Below are positions 24,863 to 37,703 of a stretch of 64,000 bases of DNA, in pieces (the first letter of the stretch is position 1; every line of letters starts with the position of its first letter). The notes under the pieces are model-generated. The model saw nothing but the letters and a program-made list of their open reading frames with translations. It made no database searches and was not told where the DNA came from. The DNA is taken from positions 9,361,001-9,425,000 of the forward strand of contig JAGTTD010000011.1 of NCBI GenBank assembly GCA_018398585.1, written 5' to 3'. Source of the stretch: Simmondsia chinensis. Taxonomy: Eukaryota; Streptophyta; Magnoliopsida; Caryophyllales; Simmondsiaceae. The position numbers and the translations under genes are program-made.

Positions 24863-25932
24863 GCCTAGAGGTATGTAAGTCATCAAGAATTCCCTTGAAA
24901 CAACAAATCATATGAATCTCATGCCCTTTATAAGCATTAAACCTTAAGGATAACATATGAGTCATCATAATTCAGTATTCATATACTCTTAAAATTTGCC
25001 ACTATAATGACTAATATCATCATAATTTATGAATATGAAATCACATAATAGTCTTATTTTTCATGCAATAATCTTACTTATGTTGCTGTCAATTTGAATA
25101 TCTTAATATCAATGTCATTAGGAATCAACATATATAAAATAATCATACAATGTTTACCTTTCATGATCCACTAATTTTAATTCCATTCAAATCCACACTA
25201 CTTTTGTTTTTACTGGGCAAACAAAAAGCATTTATGTTCTTAAATTAAAATCGCAAAAAATTCATGATTGCATTAATATGCATATATAAATTAATCACAC
25301 AACCGCATTAATATCCATGCTTATACCTAAATTGTATTTAATATTAATGACCATGCATGTATTAATTACACTAATTGTACATTTATTAACCTTGTAACGC
25401 CATTAACATATATTTATGTTTATACTCAAATTCTTTTCCATAAGTATGAACATACATGCATATCCCCACTAGATCGTTATGAGGATGTATAATTAACTAC
25501 ATGCATGTGCTAATTGTCGTGTCAATATTTACGCATGCAATATTTAGTGCAGCATTACATTGCTAAGTACACATTCAAATATTACACTGTATTCACATAT
25601 CCAAATATATATGAGTATCGAAGGGACAATTACTTACAAAGTTAATATGCGATTCTCAATAATGAAAATCAAACTTTTGATTATCATTATTTAATGAATT
25701 TAAACTATGAATATGTTTTCATATTCTATGAAAAATCCATTGTTCCTTTCTACTTATAATTGTATACCCCAATTTTCATAATGGTCTGATATAACATACA
25801 CCACATACTATAGCGTGAACAAGTACATCTTTACATACACACATACATAAGATGTGTTCTTATAGGTATGGTATATCTTCATAAGATATCTTCCTTTTGG
25901 CATGTGTATTTGGTATACAAAATAGCATATAA
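24863..25932. other. AT-rich spacer
   Basis: About 1 kb of AT-rich DNA with scattered 'tatgcatg' and 'catgcatat' motifs. I see no gene and no element ends. Confidence 0.5.
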
Positions 25933-25941
25933 CCTTAAAAG

Positions 25942-26759
25942 GAGTCGATTCCCAAAATAATGCTGAAAAATAAAAAAATAAAAAAAATAATGCCAAAAAA
26001 TAAATAATTATCAATCTACTGTTGAACCGCGTTTTATAAACGCGGTTATACTAAACCGCGTTCAATAAACGAGGTTATATGCAAAAATAACCGCATCAAG
26101 CAAAAAAATTTTTATAAGGCATGAACCGCGTTTACAAGACGCGGTTACCATCACATAAAACGCGGTTACAATGCTTTATGAATTAAACAACACAACAAAC
26201 TAATAGATATATATAAATAACGAACTACTATATAAAAAATAATATAAATAAAACATAAATAAATGTTCAAAAAAATGAAACATAAATAAATATTACCGTG
26301 ATATATTTCACTGCTACTAGCTGGTAACCAAGCCTCGTGCTCCTTTTTCATCTTGCATGTCAATACATTATGACATTTTCTCTTACAGAATTCACGTGTG
26401 ACCCTTCGTGTATAGTCATTTCATCCATTTCATTTTGAATTCGTTTCGAGCGTGGGCGTCCTTGACTTCAAGACTTATGTTGTACAATGATATGAACCGC
26501 GTCTCAAAGACGCGGTTTAGGCGCATATGAACCGCGTCTTAAAGACGCGGTTTATCTTGAATGAACCGCTAACGCGGTTTATGTTCATATGAAACGCGTC
26601 TTTAAGACGCGTTTTATAAGTGGTCAAAATTAATTCGGTTTTTTTTTGGAGTGAACCGCGTTTTCTAAACGCGGTTCAATATTAGATTGGTAATTATTTA
26701 TTTTTTGGCATTATTTTTTTTATTTTTTTATTTTTCAGCATTATTTTGGGATCCGACTC
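25942..26759. mobile_element. Mutator-like element copy A with palindrome arrays
   Basis: Terminal inverted repeats of about 100 bp start GAGTCGATTCCCAAAATAAT. They are flanked by a perfect 9-bp duplication, CCTTAAAAG (25933-25941 and 26760-26768), which is diagnostic for Mutator-like elements. Inside each end lie tandem 22-26-bp palindromes of the form AACCGCGT-loop-ACGCGGTT, about nine units in all. The centre is AT-rich and carries a short minus-strand relic of a MuDR-type transposase C-terminus (see next entry). Confidence 0.8.
26330..26470 (-). pseudogene. relic of MuDR-type transposase C-terminus
   Basis: On the minus strand one frame reads GRPRSKRIQNEMDE. After a frameshift it reads CKRKCHNVLTCK. 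Plant MuDR transposases end with a basic 'GRP-K-R' stretch followed by a zinc knuckle ending in HNxxTC, so order and motifs fit. Two residues or more of the knuckle are lost and a stop lies between. This short relic suggests that copy A derives from a coding parent element. Confidence 0.45.
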
Positions 26760-26768
26760 CCTTAAAAG

Positions 26769-27931
26769 CACTTGAATTGGTTTTTAACAAGCATTTATAA
26801 TATATTTATAAGTGATAATTTCATGAAATAAAGCAATGTTATCATATACATGCATGTCCTTTCAGCTTTTGCTATATTACAAATTCATAATAAAAATTCA
26901 ACAAGAGTGTGTTCACAATTCATGATTTGGCAGATTTATCTCATTAATTTTGTTATCTATTCAACCACATTATTTGAAATTGCCAGTGAGATTTAACAAC
27001 TAATTTAACAACTAATCTTATAATAAACATGTATCCACAATTCATTTACGTTTTATTATTAGTTTTGGTGCCGTCTCAGTGTCTGGTTTCAACAACAATG
27101 CCAAACAAGGATTTCGTTTTTGCTATAGCCTCAACGTCTAGTCTCAATAACAAAACATGAATTTTCCTTTTGTTTTTATATATACCCATATTATACATCT
27201 AAATTATATACATATTTAATTGTATACTTGTAGTTTCACCTTGTAAAAGAGAATTAATTTTTAAGATTTAAATATAAACAATTTTTAACCGGCATTACCA
27301 ACATCTTCCGATTTTGTAATGCAAATGTCACATCATAATACATATTTTATTTTCTTCATTAAACATTAATGGTAACTACCCACACAAAATTCATTCTTTG
27401 GAACACGCAGGTTCGAATCTTGGGCGAAGCAACATCCCAACTCTTTTACATCAATTTATGCAAAGTAGTTTCTATTGATAAAACAAACTACAATATTATG
27501 ACCCCTTCTTTTTTTTTTTTTAATTTTGATTTTCCTTTTTGTTAAATTAGTATGATACAATTCCATTTGATTCAAAATTCATGTACCATCGAAAAGCACT
27601 CAATCCAAAATTCATAATACTATCCATCGAAATTATGCTAAATAATGAACCATGAGTACTTATATTTTGGCTTTTATATCGTATGCAAACTTCTTATATC
27701 AATTAACAACAATACTTTATGTTCAAATTCACATACTTCTTAAGAACTTTATGGTTTTCACACATATTTGAATGAGAAAACTTACCTTGATCCTTAGAGA
27801 TTTATATAATAGAAAGACTCAAGAAGGCATCTCATTTCTCTTCTAATCACTTTCTCCAATCTCACAGAGTTCGCCATCAAATCACACCAAGAGAAGAACT
27901 CATTTTCATGAACGAAAATAAGTCTTAAAAT
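26769..27931. other. AT-rich spacer
   Basis: No coding frame. A lone GGTTCGAATC near 27410 resembles a Pol III B box, but I could not find a matching A box or a poly-A tail, so no SINE is called. Confidence 0.45.
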
Positions 27932-28505
27932 TGTTAGGAAAATATGTAAAACAGGTATCGAAATCAGTCATCGGCCTCAAGCCATGTAGCAATCCATTTT
28001 CCTTAAGCCTTAATTCCATGGATATTGAAATAGTCCGAGGGATACAATAAAACCCAAAAAGAAAGTGAGAGTAAGAGCATCGAGAGGATGGATAACAGAG
28101 ATTTAAACAATGAGTTCAAAGTTATGTTTTTCCCTAAGTTCTTCAAACTTGAATTTGGTGGGCTTTATGTAGAAGTCCCAAGTGTCTCTTCATGAAGAAA
28201 CACATCCTCTAAAACAAATTTAATTAATTTTTTAAAAGTCACAAATAACTGCACAGAGTAACGGCCATAATCGCTCTGTGTGTCGGCACAGAACTCTATG
28301 TGTCGACACACAGACTTAGCCTCTTGTATTTGTAAGATTGTGAGTCGATACACACTTAACATGTGTCCACACACATCATATTTAAACCAAAATATATCAA
28401 ATACGCATCAAAAAATACTTTATTTTGAAAATATACAAATAGAAACAATAAATAAGCCCAATTAAAAATGGGCTTCTTCCTCCAAGTGAGAGGGAATACC
28501 CAACA
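27932..28505 (-). repeat. copia solo LTR, same family as element C
   Basis: On the minus strand it starts TGTTGGGTATTCCCTCTCAC and ends TTTTCCTAACA. It matches the 5' LTR of the copia element at 57-58 kb in its palindrome cluster (TGTGTCGACACA variants at 28277-28375) and its end ('tattgtatccctcgg', 'cctaaca'). No primer site or polypurine tract adjoins it and I see no intact target duplication. Solo LTR or isolated fragment. Confidence 0.6.
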
Positions 28506-31500
28506 CTCAAATATTTGGTACTCACATATCCAAATCTAGTATGCCAAAGATTTACAAAACAAATAATATGAACATAGTTCTATTGGCCTCAATATTAAGT
28601 TCAAACTTTTTTTAGATAATTAGCAACAAAATTCATGATATAAAATAGGCATTCCCGCAAGAGCAAGGCTTGAGCCAACCCGTGAAAAAGCGTGCAAGAG
28701 AAAGGGACAAAACAAAGGAAAAAAATAGACGACACTAAACAGTACTAGAGGACTCCACCATCAATGGAAAGGACAAAAAACAGGAGGAGAATGAAAAAAA
28801 TGCGCCTAAAAAGGACAGGGAGGGTATGATAAAAGCACCCCAAAGCTTCAAGCTGAGTTCACAATATTGTAGAAGGAAAGACAATCATCTACATGGATGC
28901 ATGCTAACTTTATCAGTTTCACCGAGTGAGTAATTTAGTGCAACACTTAACTTCCTATTTGAACTTCATGATCGGCTTGACAATAATCAATTCAAGCATA
29001 GCCTTTACAAATAGTATGTTATGCTCAATAATAGAATAATATTCAGAAAAAAAATTATGCTTGAAACCTGCCTGATTCAAGACATAACCAAAGACAAGGT
29101 ATATTCAAACTTCATGAATATAAAGGTCTTCTTCAATGGTGTGAAAGTTTCCAAGCAAAATCTTTTAGTTACCCTCAACAACATTATCAAACTTAGGACC
29201 TTTTTTTCTTTTAATTGGCATGCGAGCCCAGAGGCCCTAATGTCCACCTACCAACCATCATAATGTTTAATAATCGTCATTTCAGTTATCATGGTCCTCA
29301 GATCATTCCTCAATTGCAATAGTTTGAGATTTTCATCAAAATGACCCATTTAATAGTATTTGTGATGAGAACCCTCAACAAACTTAGATTAATAGTTCTA
29401 GTCATGATTAATGTATATTTTCTAGGCCATTATTTTCCATCTTGATTTTGCCTCTTAGTTTGAGTTGGGTGACGAGCCTTAAGTTTTGACCTTATGGATT
29501 GTTCTCGTTGGTATAGACAAAGATTACCTTACTAGATTTACCTTTGGAAGCCTGAGGCCGTCTTAAAATTGTTGGAATGAAATGAAGAGAGTATCATTCT
29601 AAATGCATAAATTAGAAAGATATTACCAGGAATGAGTGAAAATAACCTAATACCAATGAAGTAAGAGTTCAGTGAGGCACGAATCACATTCTCTTTTTGT
29701 TTCTTTATATTTTAAAGGGTAAGGAGAATGCTAGGCCATTTATCTGTAGCTAACGTAGCCTAGCGATTTGAGAGCAATTGGTCTAGAAATACCAAAGGGT
29801 TGAACAGTATCATCGGCTGTCAAATTAAAACCCGAGCTACTACCTTGTCTTCCACCGTGTTACCTTCGCGATCTTAACCTCGCCAAACCTTTGAGGAAAA
29901 TCCCAATTATCTTCCACAATGATTGTGATTTGCAAGGGTTAATTATATTCTTTAGTTATGGTTCGAATAACTATTAGATTATCCACTTCGATTCACAAGC
30001 GACTGATTTTGATTTCTAGAACTTCTTTTGCGGCCTAGGCTTCGTCCTATAAAATTAAAGCCTTACCAATATTCCCAAAGCTCAGCCCAAGACTCTCTTC
30101 TCTATTATTTCTAATGATATATACAATGTTGCTTGCTCTTCTCTTTGAGCCCCATCAAAATTCAACTTAGCTCACCCCCTAGTAGGAGGGCTCAGCCAAA
30201 GATCCTGCCTATGTCCAATCGTCCTACCAGCCTTATAATTAGACCTCCTGTTAATCCTCCCATCCCCTCCCCTAAGTCTGGATTCAATGATACTACCTTC
30301 CACCCACAGGAGGACTTTTTTAGGACTAGACTTCCGACCCTTAACACTAACCCATTTCTCACTTTCCACATAGACCATAGAGATGTCATAACAAGTTCTA
30401 GTTGCCTTCCTACATTCTTCTTCGTCAAATTTTTTATAAAGGATTGTTTATCGGAATTGTATTTTTTATATGATGACATCCTTTTTAAGGTGGAATAGCA
30501 CTGAACTTCTTAAGAAGAGTAGTCGGTAACTTCTCTAGGAAAGCAAATGCATCTTTTGATCAGGATGAGCTAAAAGTGTTGCCCTCTTCTATATTCTTTC
30601 CTATCAGTCCACATGATATTTGATGGTATGTACTAATGTTTCAAACTTCCCTTTGCTCCTTTTCTTCAGCCTCGATTTCTTCTTTCTACCTCCTATTAAT
30701 ATCCACGATTTAACAAAACAATAATTACATTATGGAACAATTTGTCTAAGGTGCAGAAAATTAATTTTTGTGCACCTAAAGACAGCAAGTGCACTAGCAA
30801 TTGTCGGTGAATTTGCACATATTATATTTGTTTTTCATTTTTTGATTAATTTCTTTGGTTTTTTTTTTTTTTTTAAATTCTGACTAGCATATATTTTTAT
30901 TTTATATAACTTATTACTGTATCATAAGTTCGATTAATCTACTTAAATCAATAGGGACATTTAGGTTTACTTTAGACTTAGGCTTCACTTATTATTTCTA
31001 ACAAATTTCCTACGTACCCTATTCAGGGATCAAGTCGTTATTAGATATAATATTGAGTGATTTTTTTTATAGGTGTTAGACATTAATTAGCTATTATTAA
31101 ACTTATGTTGTCCAACTCATTTTTTTTAATAAACAAATATAAATTATGAATGTTGAGCGTTTTTTAAAAAAAATTTCTTAAAAACAATTGATTTAGATAT
31201 TACTTTTTTGTTTTTAATTCTTTTAAAGGCTAAAGAGATTTGATTTGAATATGATTTGAAATTTGAAATTTTGAATTTTAATTACTCATCGTAATATCAT
31301 ATTGTTTTGTACACTTGAAAAATTGACCTAGGCCCTTGACATCAAGTAAAGATTGTGCATAAGATTAAGACCAACTGTCTTATACGCAGCTCATTGAATT
31401 TGATTATTTTAATTATATAAATTTTTTATTTTTTTATATTGTAATTTTATATTTAATTTGCTTTTTTACACTTATAATTGCACTCAATTTTTTATCCTTG

Positions 31501-32301
31501 AATTTTCAATACAAGAAGAATTAAGTTCGAATTTGTTGTTAGTTAGAATTTTAACCGATTTGATGAAGATATGATTTAATAGGGGCAAGACAGGGAAGTT
31601 TATACGTAAGAATTAGAATTCACAAATCTCAATATGTCTCATTAGTCGTATTTATGTTAATTGCTACACTACTTTCCCGTTGGATGCCCTTTGCTTTTAT
31701 TTATGCTTATTTAAAATTTTTTATTTATGATTTTATTGGATTAGGATTTTTGTATGCCCCATTTACTTGTTCTTTAATACAAAACAACTTTTTATTTTTA
31801 ATTTTTAGTACTTCGAACTACACCAAATGTTAATATTAGGTTCCTTATGTACTCTTTTTATGATAAAACTAAAGTAGCTCAATAGTTATTTTTTTATTCT
31901 GTTTTTGTACAATTCAACAAAAACATAGTGATGTCACAATAATAATGTGTATCTTGGCCCTGCATTGATTCAAATGGATCAAATAGGAAACGATACCCTG
32001 AATAATAGAGATAGGGATGAGTTGAATAAAATCCGTATAAATGATAAAGCAATGGAATGAGAAACAAAAACAGGACGTGATTTATCTATTTTCACATTTG
32101 GTTTTGTGTGCATGGCAAAAGAAAAAAATTGGGAGTTAAGATTGTCAATTACGGTCATCAATATTTTTTAAATTTTAAACCGCATTTTTTGAGAATTTAA
32201 AGTTTTTTAGTAGTTTGAGTGAGATTTTAGTTCGAAATGAGAATGAGTAATCAAATCTAAATGGTTTAGAAAGAGTCAAGTAGTGAAGTTGAATCCATTA
32301 T
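28506..32301. other. 3.8 kb of AT-rich spacer without recognised gene
   Basis: Several open stretches of 60-120 codons occur (for example 30133-30498 and 29021-29263), but none shows a domain, composition or neighbour that supports a gene. Long T and A runs are frequent (30858-30873 and elsewhere). I see no element ends. Confidence 0.4.
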
Positions 32302-33690
32302 GAGTAATTCTTGTGGTAGTCGCGAATAATTCCTATGGTGATATTGGGTAATTCAAGTGCTGATCAAGAGTAATTCCTGCGGTGCTCGTGAATAATTCCT
32401 GTGGTAATCACATGTAATTCCAAGGGTGATTACAGGCAATTTTTGTGGTGAAAGCGGGTAATTCTTGTGGTGATTGCAAGTAACTCCTGTGGTGATCACG
32501 AGTAATTCACGTGGTGATCACGGGTAATTCTTGTAATGATCACGGCTAATTCCTATGATGACCGCAAATAATTCAAGTGGTGATCATAGGTAATTCCTAA
32601 TGTAATCGCAGGTAATTCCTATGGTTATTGCAGGTAATTCCTTTGGTGATCGCTGGTAATTCCAGTGGTGACTGCAGGTAATTCAAGTGGTGATCGCAGG
32701 TAATTCCTTTGGTGATCACGGGTAATCCCCCTGTTGCAATCGCGGGTAACTCCTGTGGTTACCGTAGGTAATTCCTTTGGTGATCGCTGGTAGTTCCGAT
32801 GGAAACTGCAGGTAATTTATGTAGTTATCGGGGTTAATGTTTGTGGGGATTGCAGGTAATTCCTGTAATGATCGCAGGTAATTTATGTGGTGATTGCGTT
32901 TAATTCAAGTGGTGATCATGGGTAATTCCTGTAGTGAGGGTAATTCCTATGATGACCGCGGGTAATTGAAGTGGTGATCACAGGTAATTCTTGTGCAGAT
33001 CGCAAGTAATTCCTAAAGTAATCGTACGTAATTCCTGTGGTTATCGTCGCTAATTCCTTTGGTGATCGCGGCTAATTCCAGTGGTGACTGCGGGTAATAC
33101 ATATGGTGATCGCTGGTAATTCCTTTGGTGATCACGGGTAATTCCCCAGTTGCGATAGCGAGTAATTCATGTGGTGATCTTTGGTAATTGCTGTGGTGTT
33201 CACAGGTATTTCTGCTGTGATTGCAGGTAATTCTTGTACTGATCACAGGTAATTCTTGTGGTGATCGTAAGTAATTTCGGTGGTGATTGCGGGTAACTCC
33301 TATAATAATCATGGGTAATTCGAGTGCAATTTAAGTCTCGATTGCGGGTAATCACGTGGTGATCGTAGGTAATTCCTATGCCGATCATGGGTATTCATGT
33401 GATAATCACGGATAATTCCTGTTGTGATTATGGGTAATTCTTGTGGTGATCTCAAGTAATTCCTATGGTGATCGCCGGTAATTCCAGTGATGATAGTAGG
33501 TAATTCCTACGGTTAATAGTAGGTAATTCCTGTGGTGATCACGGGTAATTCTTGTTATGATTGGGGGTAATTCTTGTGGTGATCCCGAGTAATTCCTGTG
33601 GTGATCCTGAGTAATTCATGTGGTGATTACTAGTAATTCTCATGATGATCGCAGGTAATTCAAGTGCTGATCGCGGGTAATTCCTGTCAT
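32302..33690. repeat. minisatellite, 22-bp unit
   Basis: A diverged tandem array of about 60 units, core GGTGATCGCGGGTAATTC plus four variable bases. Successive cores start exactly 22 bp apart over long stretches (for example 32469, 32491, 32513, 32535). The minus strand of the consensus has no stop in any phase, which is why long minus-strand frames with a 22-residue periodicity (HHRNYPRSPQEL-like) appear. There is no start context or other sign of a gene. Confidence 0.9.
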
Positions 33691-34769
33691 TAATTCCAAC
33701 TAATAGCAATAGGTTAAAATTGAAGAACAACGAAAATGGCTTATCTAAGGCGACATTTTTCATTAAATACTAGTTTGTTAACTTACAAACATGTTAATAA
33801 TACACCTCAATATTGTATGCTATAAAGTAGATCAAATTATTAAATTAGCATGACATATTTATATTTATTAAATTAAATTATCAAATTAGCATTACTAAAA
33901 ATAGTTCAAATTATCATAGTTGAGATAGGTTACAGAAAATTATATATAATAACAATAGTATATCTCTCAAATACCTAACACAAGTAAAGCGTGCCGTAAA
34001 CAGGTTACACAGGTCAAAACAAAATTCAACCCAATTATCTAAACGAGTTAAAGGGGTCCACCCGAATTCAACCCGGCTTCAATAACTCCGACCAAAATCC
34101 ACTATCTCTGTGTCATGTCTAATTTTGCGAGCCCTACCTAGAAGGCTTCCTTAGTCACACATATTTCATAATCAATTGACAAGTTAAGGTTTTCGATCCA
34201 AAAACCCTAATTTCTCAACCTTTCTGTTTCCCCCTCAAAACAAAATCCTAAATATGAATAACAACAATCAAAATACAATAAAATTAATGAAAAGTTAATT
34301 TCAATGCAAAATACAAGAAATAAATTACCTTCAATTATCAGTGCGAGAGAGAGGAGGAGAAAGAGAGAGAGAAACGTGATAGGAGAGAGGAGAGAGATGA
34401 GATAGTGTTAGAATTTTTTTATAATTTTAGTTTTTTCAGATTACTTATTTAGCAGGTTGCCTGTTTTTAAATTAATAGTTTTGATTTAATTTATTTAAAA
34501 TCAATGGCTAATATTCGTTTTCTGTAGGTGAAGAAACTAAGAAAAGCCCCATTATGGAATTTAACTTAAAGTTTCAGTAAAACCACCCATGACAAGCACG
34601 GCCCACTATGCTCATCCGAAAAAACCTCATATTTGCAACTCCTTCACTACAATGTGATGGCAGTCCCAATTTAAAACTGTGTTTACTTCCAATATCTGCA
34701 TGTTCTTTTCCCCAACCCAAACTATAATATCTAGGGGGACCATATAGTTTGATATATGCATTATAAGAT
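33691..34769. other. AT-rich spacer with purine-rich microsatellite
   Basis: No gene seen. An AG-rich imperfect microsatellite lies at about 34343-34402. Confidence 0.45.
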
Positions 34770-34983
34770 TAGGGGTGTTTGTCCACTCCTAAACTGAACC
34801 GCACTGAAATAGGTCTATTGATTAGGTCTATCCTTGGACCAAATTAGCCAGTTTGGTTTGAATTTCAATTTAGATTGGTATTTTAACTCTTCATCGATGT
34901 TATTAATGGGTGACACTTCCGGTTTTGTCCACGACCAAATAATATAGCGTGTTCTGGTTTTCGGTCTATGTTTGACCACCCTA
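34770..34983. mobile_element. short hAT-like MITE relic
   Basis: The left end TAGGGGTGTTTGTCCACTC and the reverse complement of the right end, TAGGGTGGTCAAACATAGAC, share the TAGGG(G)TG start common to plant hAT-type MITEs. The 214-bp interior repeats 'ggtctat' and 'ggttt' motifs. No clear 8-bp duplication remains. Confidence 0.4.
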
Positions 34984-35678
34984 GAAGTTATTTCCAACAA
35001 AGATGATATGACAAAATCACAATTTTTGTCTGATCAAAGAACCGTTGCAGTAGCTTCGCCGCCTTCAGGATACAACGCCCAACTGGAGTTGACACAACAT
35101 TAAAAGTTAGAACCTTCATAATACTTTATTTAACCTCAGGGAAAGAACTGAAAATTTGAGATTCAGATATATTTTTTAATACAAAAACTTTTTTATTTTC
35201 ATATGCAAACCTAGGCTTAGCATGCAAGACTTTCTATATTTATAACCTCAATGCACCATTTCCTTTACCATGAAATACCGTTGCCGAGCATTTAAAAGAT
35301 AATTATTTCACTTCTATAACTGAAAGCATTATTTGGTCAAAGCATTATAAGATTGTTTATGAAAATATTAGCCGTACAATTAAAGTTTTTTGTTTTTTTT
35401 TTGATAAGTCAGTGTGTATACATATCAAAAAAATCGTACATGAGTACGAGGGTCATACCCTAAGACACGGCCAAAGCCCAACATAGTAATTCATAAAAAG
35501 AACGCAAACAAGCTTAAGAAAAAAAGCAACAAGGCAAAGGCCAACCAAGGAAATAAAATGCGTACATCAAAGAACAGCAAAGCAAAATCCTAACACGGAA
35601 GATGGTGAAATCATGGAAGGCGAACTCAGATCGAGGGCGAAAGACCAGATACTGCTTCCTCGAAATTTCAAGCCACTC
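34984..35678. other. spacer with possible minus-strand poly-A-type tail
   Basis: A T-rich tract at about 35386-35401 is followed by sequence whose reverse complement ends 'gtatacacactgacttatca' plus A-run. That could be the 3' end of a minus-strand LINE. No reverse transcriptase is seen upstream of it. The sequence up to 35678 continues at 37699 once the solo LTR is removed. Confidence 0.3.
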
Positions 35679-37698
35679 TGATGCAGACTTTGCATATGCG
35701 TTAGCAAGTGCACTGTTGTACCAAGTAATATAGAAGTGAGTAGAGTATCGTTCCCACGAGGATTGTTATTGAGTGAATACCAAAATTAGTAGCTTCAATA
35801 CTATTTAAAAGACCGAAAAATTTAAGATTTTGATATAAAAAAATGTAAAATAAAATAAAAAGAAATAAAAGTTAAAACGAGATTAGAATGTGCTAATTTT
35901 TTGTTGGTTTTTATCAGTTTATAAAGTCTAAGGCATCCGATTTCACCTTAGTTGCATCAATACGCTTTTTCTACTCTTGATATTCAAGTTGTTACTGTAT
36001 GTTGATGGTTGAAAATCCTAATGTACTAAATATTCTCTCTCGAGCAACATTTAGCATACTTTAACATATTAACCCATCACTCTCGTGCATGAACTTAAAT
36101 AAAAAAAGAGATTTTAAAGCTCTATGATTTTCTTTCTTGAAAACCACACAAATCGCGTTAATCTCTCTCGAGAATTTGCCCAATTTGTGGTGCTTATCAC
36201 CTCAGCAATCATCATAAATCTCCTCTCGGACTCATTATAAATCATTAGAGGCTTTAAATGGTGATCAAGCAATTAAAACTCATGAAGAACAATGAAAAAC
36301 ACTTCAACAACACAATAACATAAACATTGAATACTTTGAATTAGAAATAAGCGTATATTACAACTTAGGCTACATCGTAACCTTAGAATAACAAAATTAG
36401 TTCAAGATAAACTTAATATTGAACATTATAAACACAAAATTCATGAACTTAATAAATCAAAAAGGATAGAAAGAACTAAAAATACAAAATTACAAACCAA
36501 ACTTTCTTCCTTCCATCTCCTTTCCTCTTTCTCACGGTTTTTCTCTCTTTTCTTACTTAAATCTTGTGATTTTTGTTTTTAAATTTGATGCTTAAACACC
36601 CCCACACCATCCCCTATTTATAGTAGTTGAGCTAGGATAAAAAAAAATTGTAAAAAATCTTCAAACTTCATCCTCATTAGCTGAAATTTGCGGCAGCTGT
36701 AGCTGCGTTCTGAAGCCCTGTTCTCCCTCCTTTTTCTTCAATTTTTTTTTACATTCCACCGCCCAAAACCTACACGAAAACATCATGTTCATGTTTTATA
36801 AGGTGTATACAATGAATTTGAGCTAAAATATTGCATAATATAGCCGCCCAAAGTGGAGAAATAAGCAAGTTGTGCAAACTGTCAATTTTCTGCAGCAGCA
36901 GCAGTGATGCTTGTTCATCCATTTGTTTCATTTTTTCTGAATTCCACCGCTCAAAACTTGCAAAAGATTAGTTAATACATGTTAAAGTATGTTTTTAGAA
37001 TTAATTTGGGTAAAAATAATTGATTTTTTGCTCCCAAAAAACAAGTTGAAGCTGATTGCACCACCACCTGCTCCCTTGCAGCCCAGATTTTGCAATGGTT
37101 GTTCAACTCGATTTTTTTCATTCTTTTATTGCTTTGCACCATCCAAACTTAGCTTTAACATCAACTTGAACATGTTAATGAAGTGTTCAAGATGTTATTT
37201 CATGTTATTTGTCCATTTTGCCACCCAAAATTGCAAGTTGAAATGGATTGGTTGAGCTTAGTGCATTTTCTCTGTTCTTGCTGTTCTTTGCTGATTTTCT
37301 TTAAATTTTTGGGCTTAGACCCACCTAAATTAAGAGTTTACATCAACTTTGACATGTTAATGCATTGTTTAACTAATCCTTGCACTTGATTTGTGCATTT
37401 TGTTACCCATTTTTGCAGGTTGAATTGTATTGTGCATGAACTTGTTGTGTTCTTGCTTTAGCCATGTTAATTATTATGTTTTGCCCATTTTTTTCTTTGG
37501 TTTGGTGTATCTTGCTTTACTTGTTGATGTTAATGATAAAACAAAGAAATATTTAGCATAAAACGAGTGTTTTTGCAAGAAAATGGCAATATGAGTGAAA
37601 AAGAGCAAAATCGAGCAAAAGCGATAAAAATTTTATGTAAAATGTTTAAAATATGTTAAAATTATATAAGAAAATTATATACTAATTTAGACTTATCA
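35679..37698. mobile_element. 2-kb solo LTR of unrecognised family
   Basis: It begins TGATGCAGACTTTGC and ends GACTTATCA, flanked by a perfect 5-bp duplication CACTC (35674-35678 and 37699-37703). This is the signature of an LTR retrotransposon insertion. No gag-pol and no internal second LTR are found. The first part contains 'gagtatcgttcccacgagga'. From about 36690 to 37460 diverged blocks of 150-200 bp recur, each with a 'tccaccgcccaaaac'-like or 'ccatccaaact'-like phrase followed by 'catcaacttgaacatgttaa'. Orientation is not certain. Confidence 0.6.
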
Positions 37699-37703
37699 CA
37701 CTC

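Noticed and set aside
27400..27450. Pol III B-box-like GGTTCGAATC, possible SINE or tRNA
   Set aside because: No A box at the right distance, no cloverleaf and no poly-A or T terminator in place.
30133..30498. 121-codon plus-strand frame with a minus-strand frame opposite
   Set aside because: No domain, no homologous copy in the window and low-complexity Pro/Ser/Leu composition.
32302..33690. CRISPR-like array
   Set aside because: The units are contiguous 22-bp tandem repeats without unique spacers, and the surroundings are plant nuclear DNA. It is a minisatellite.
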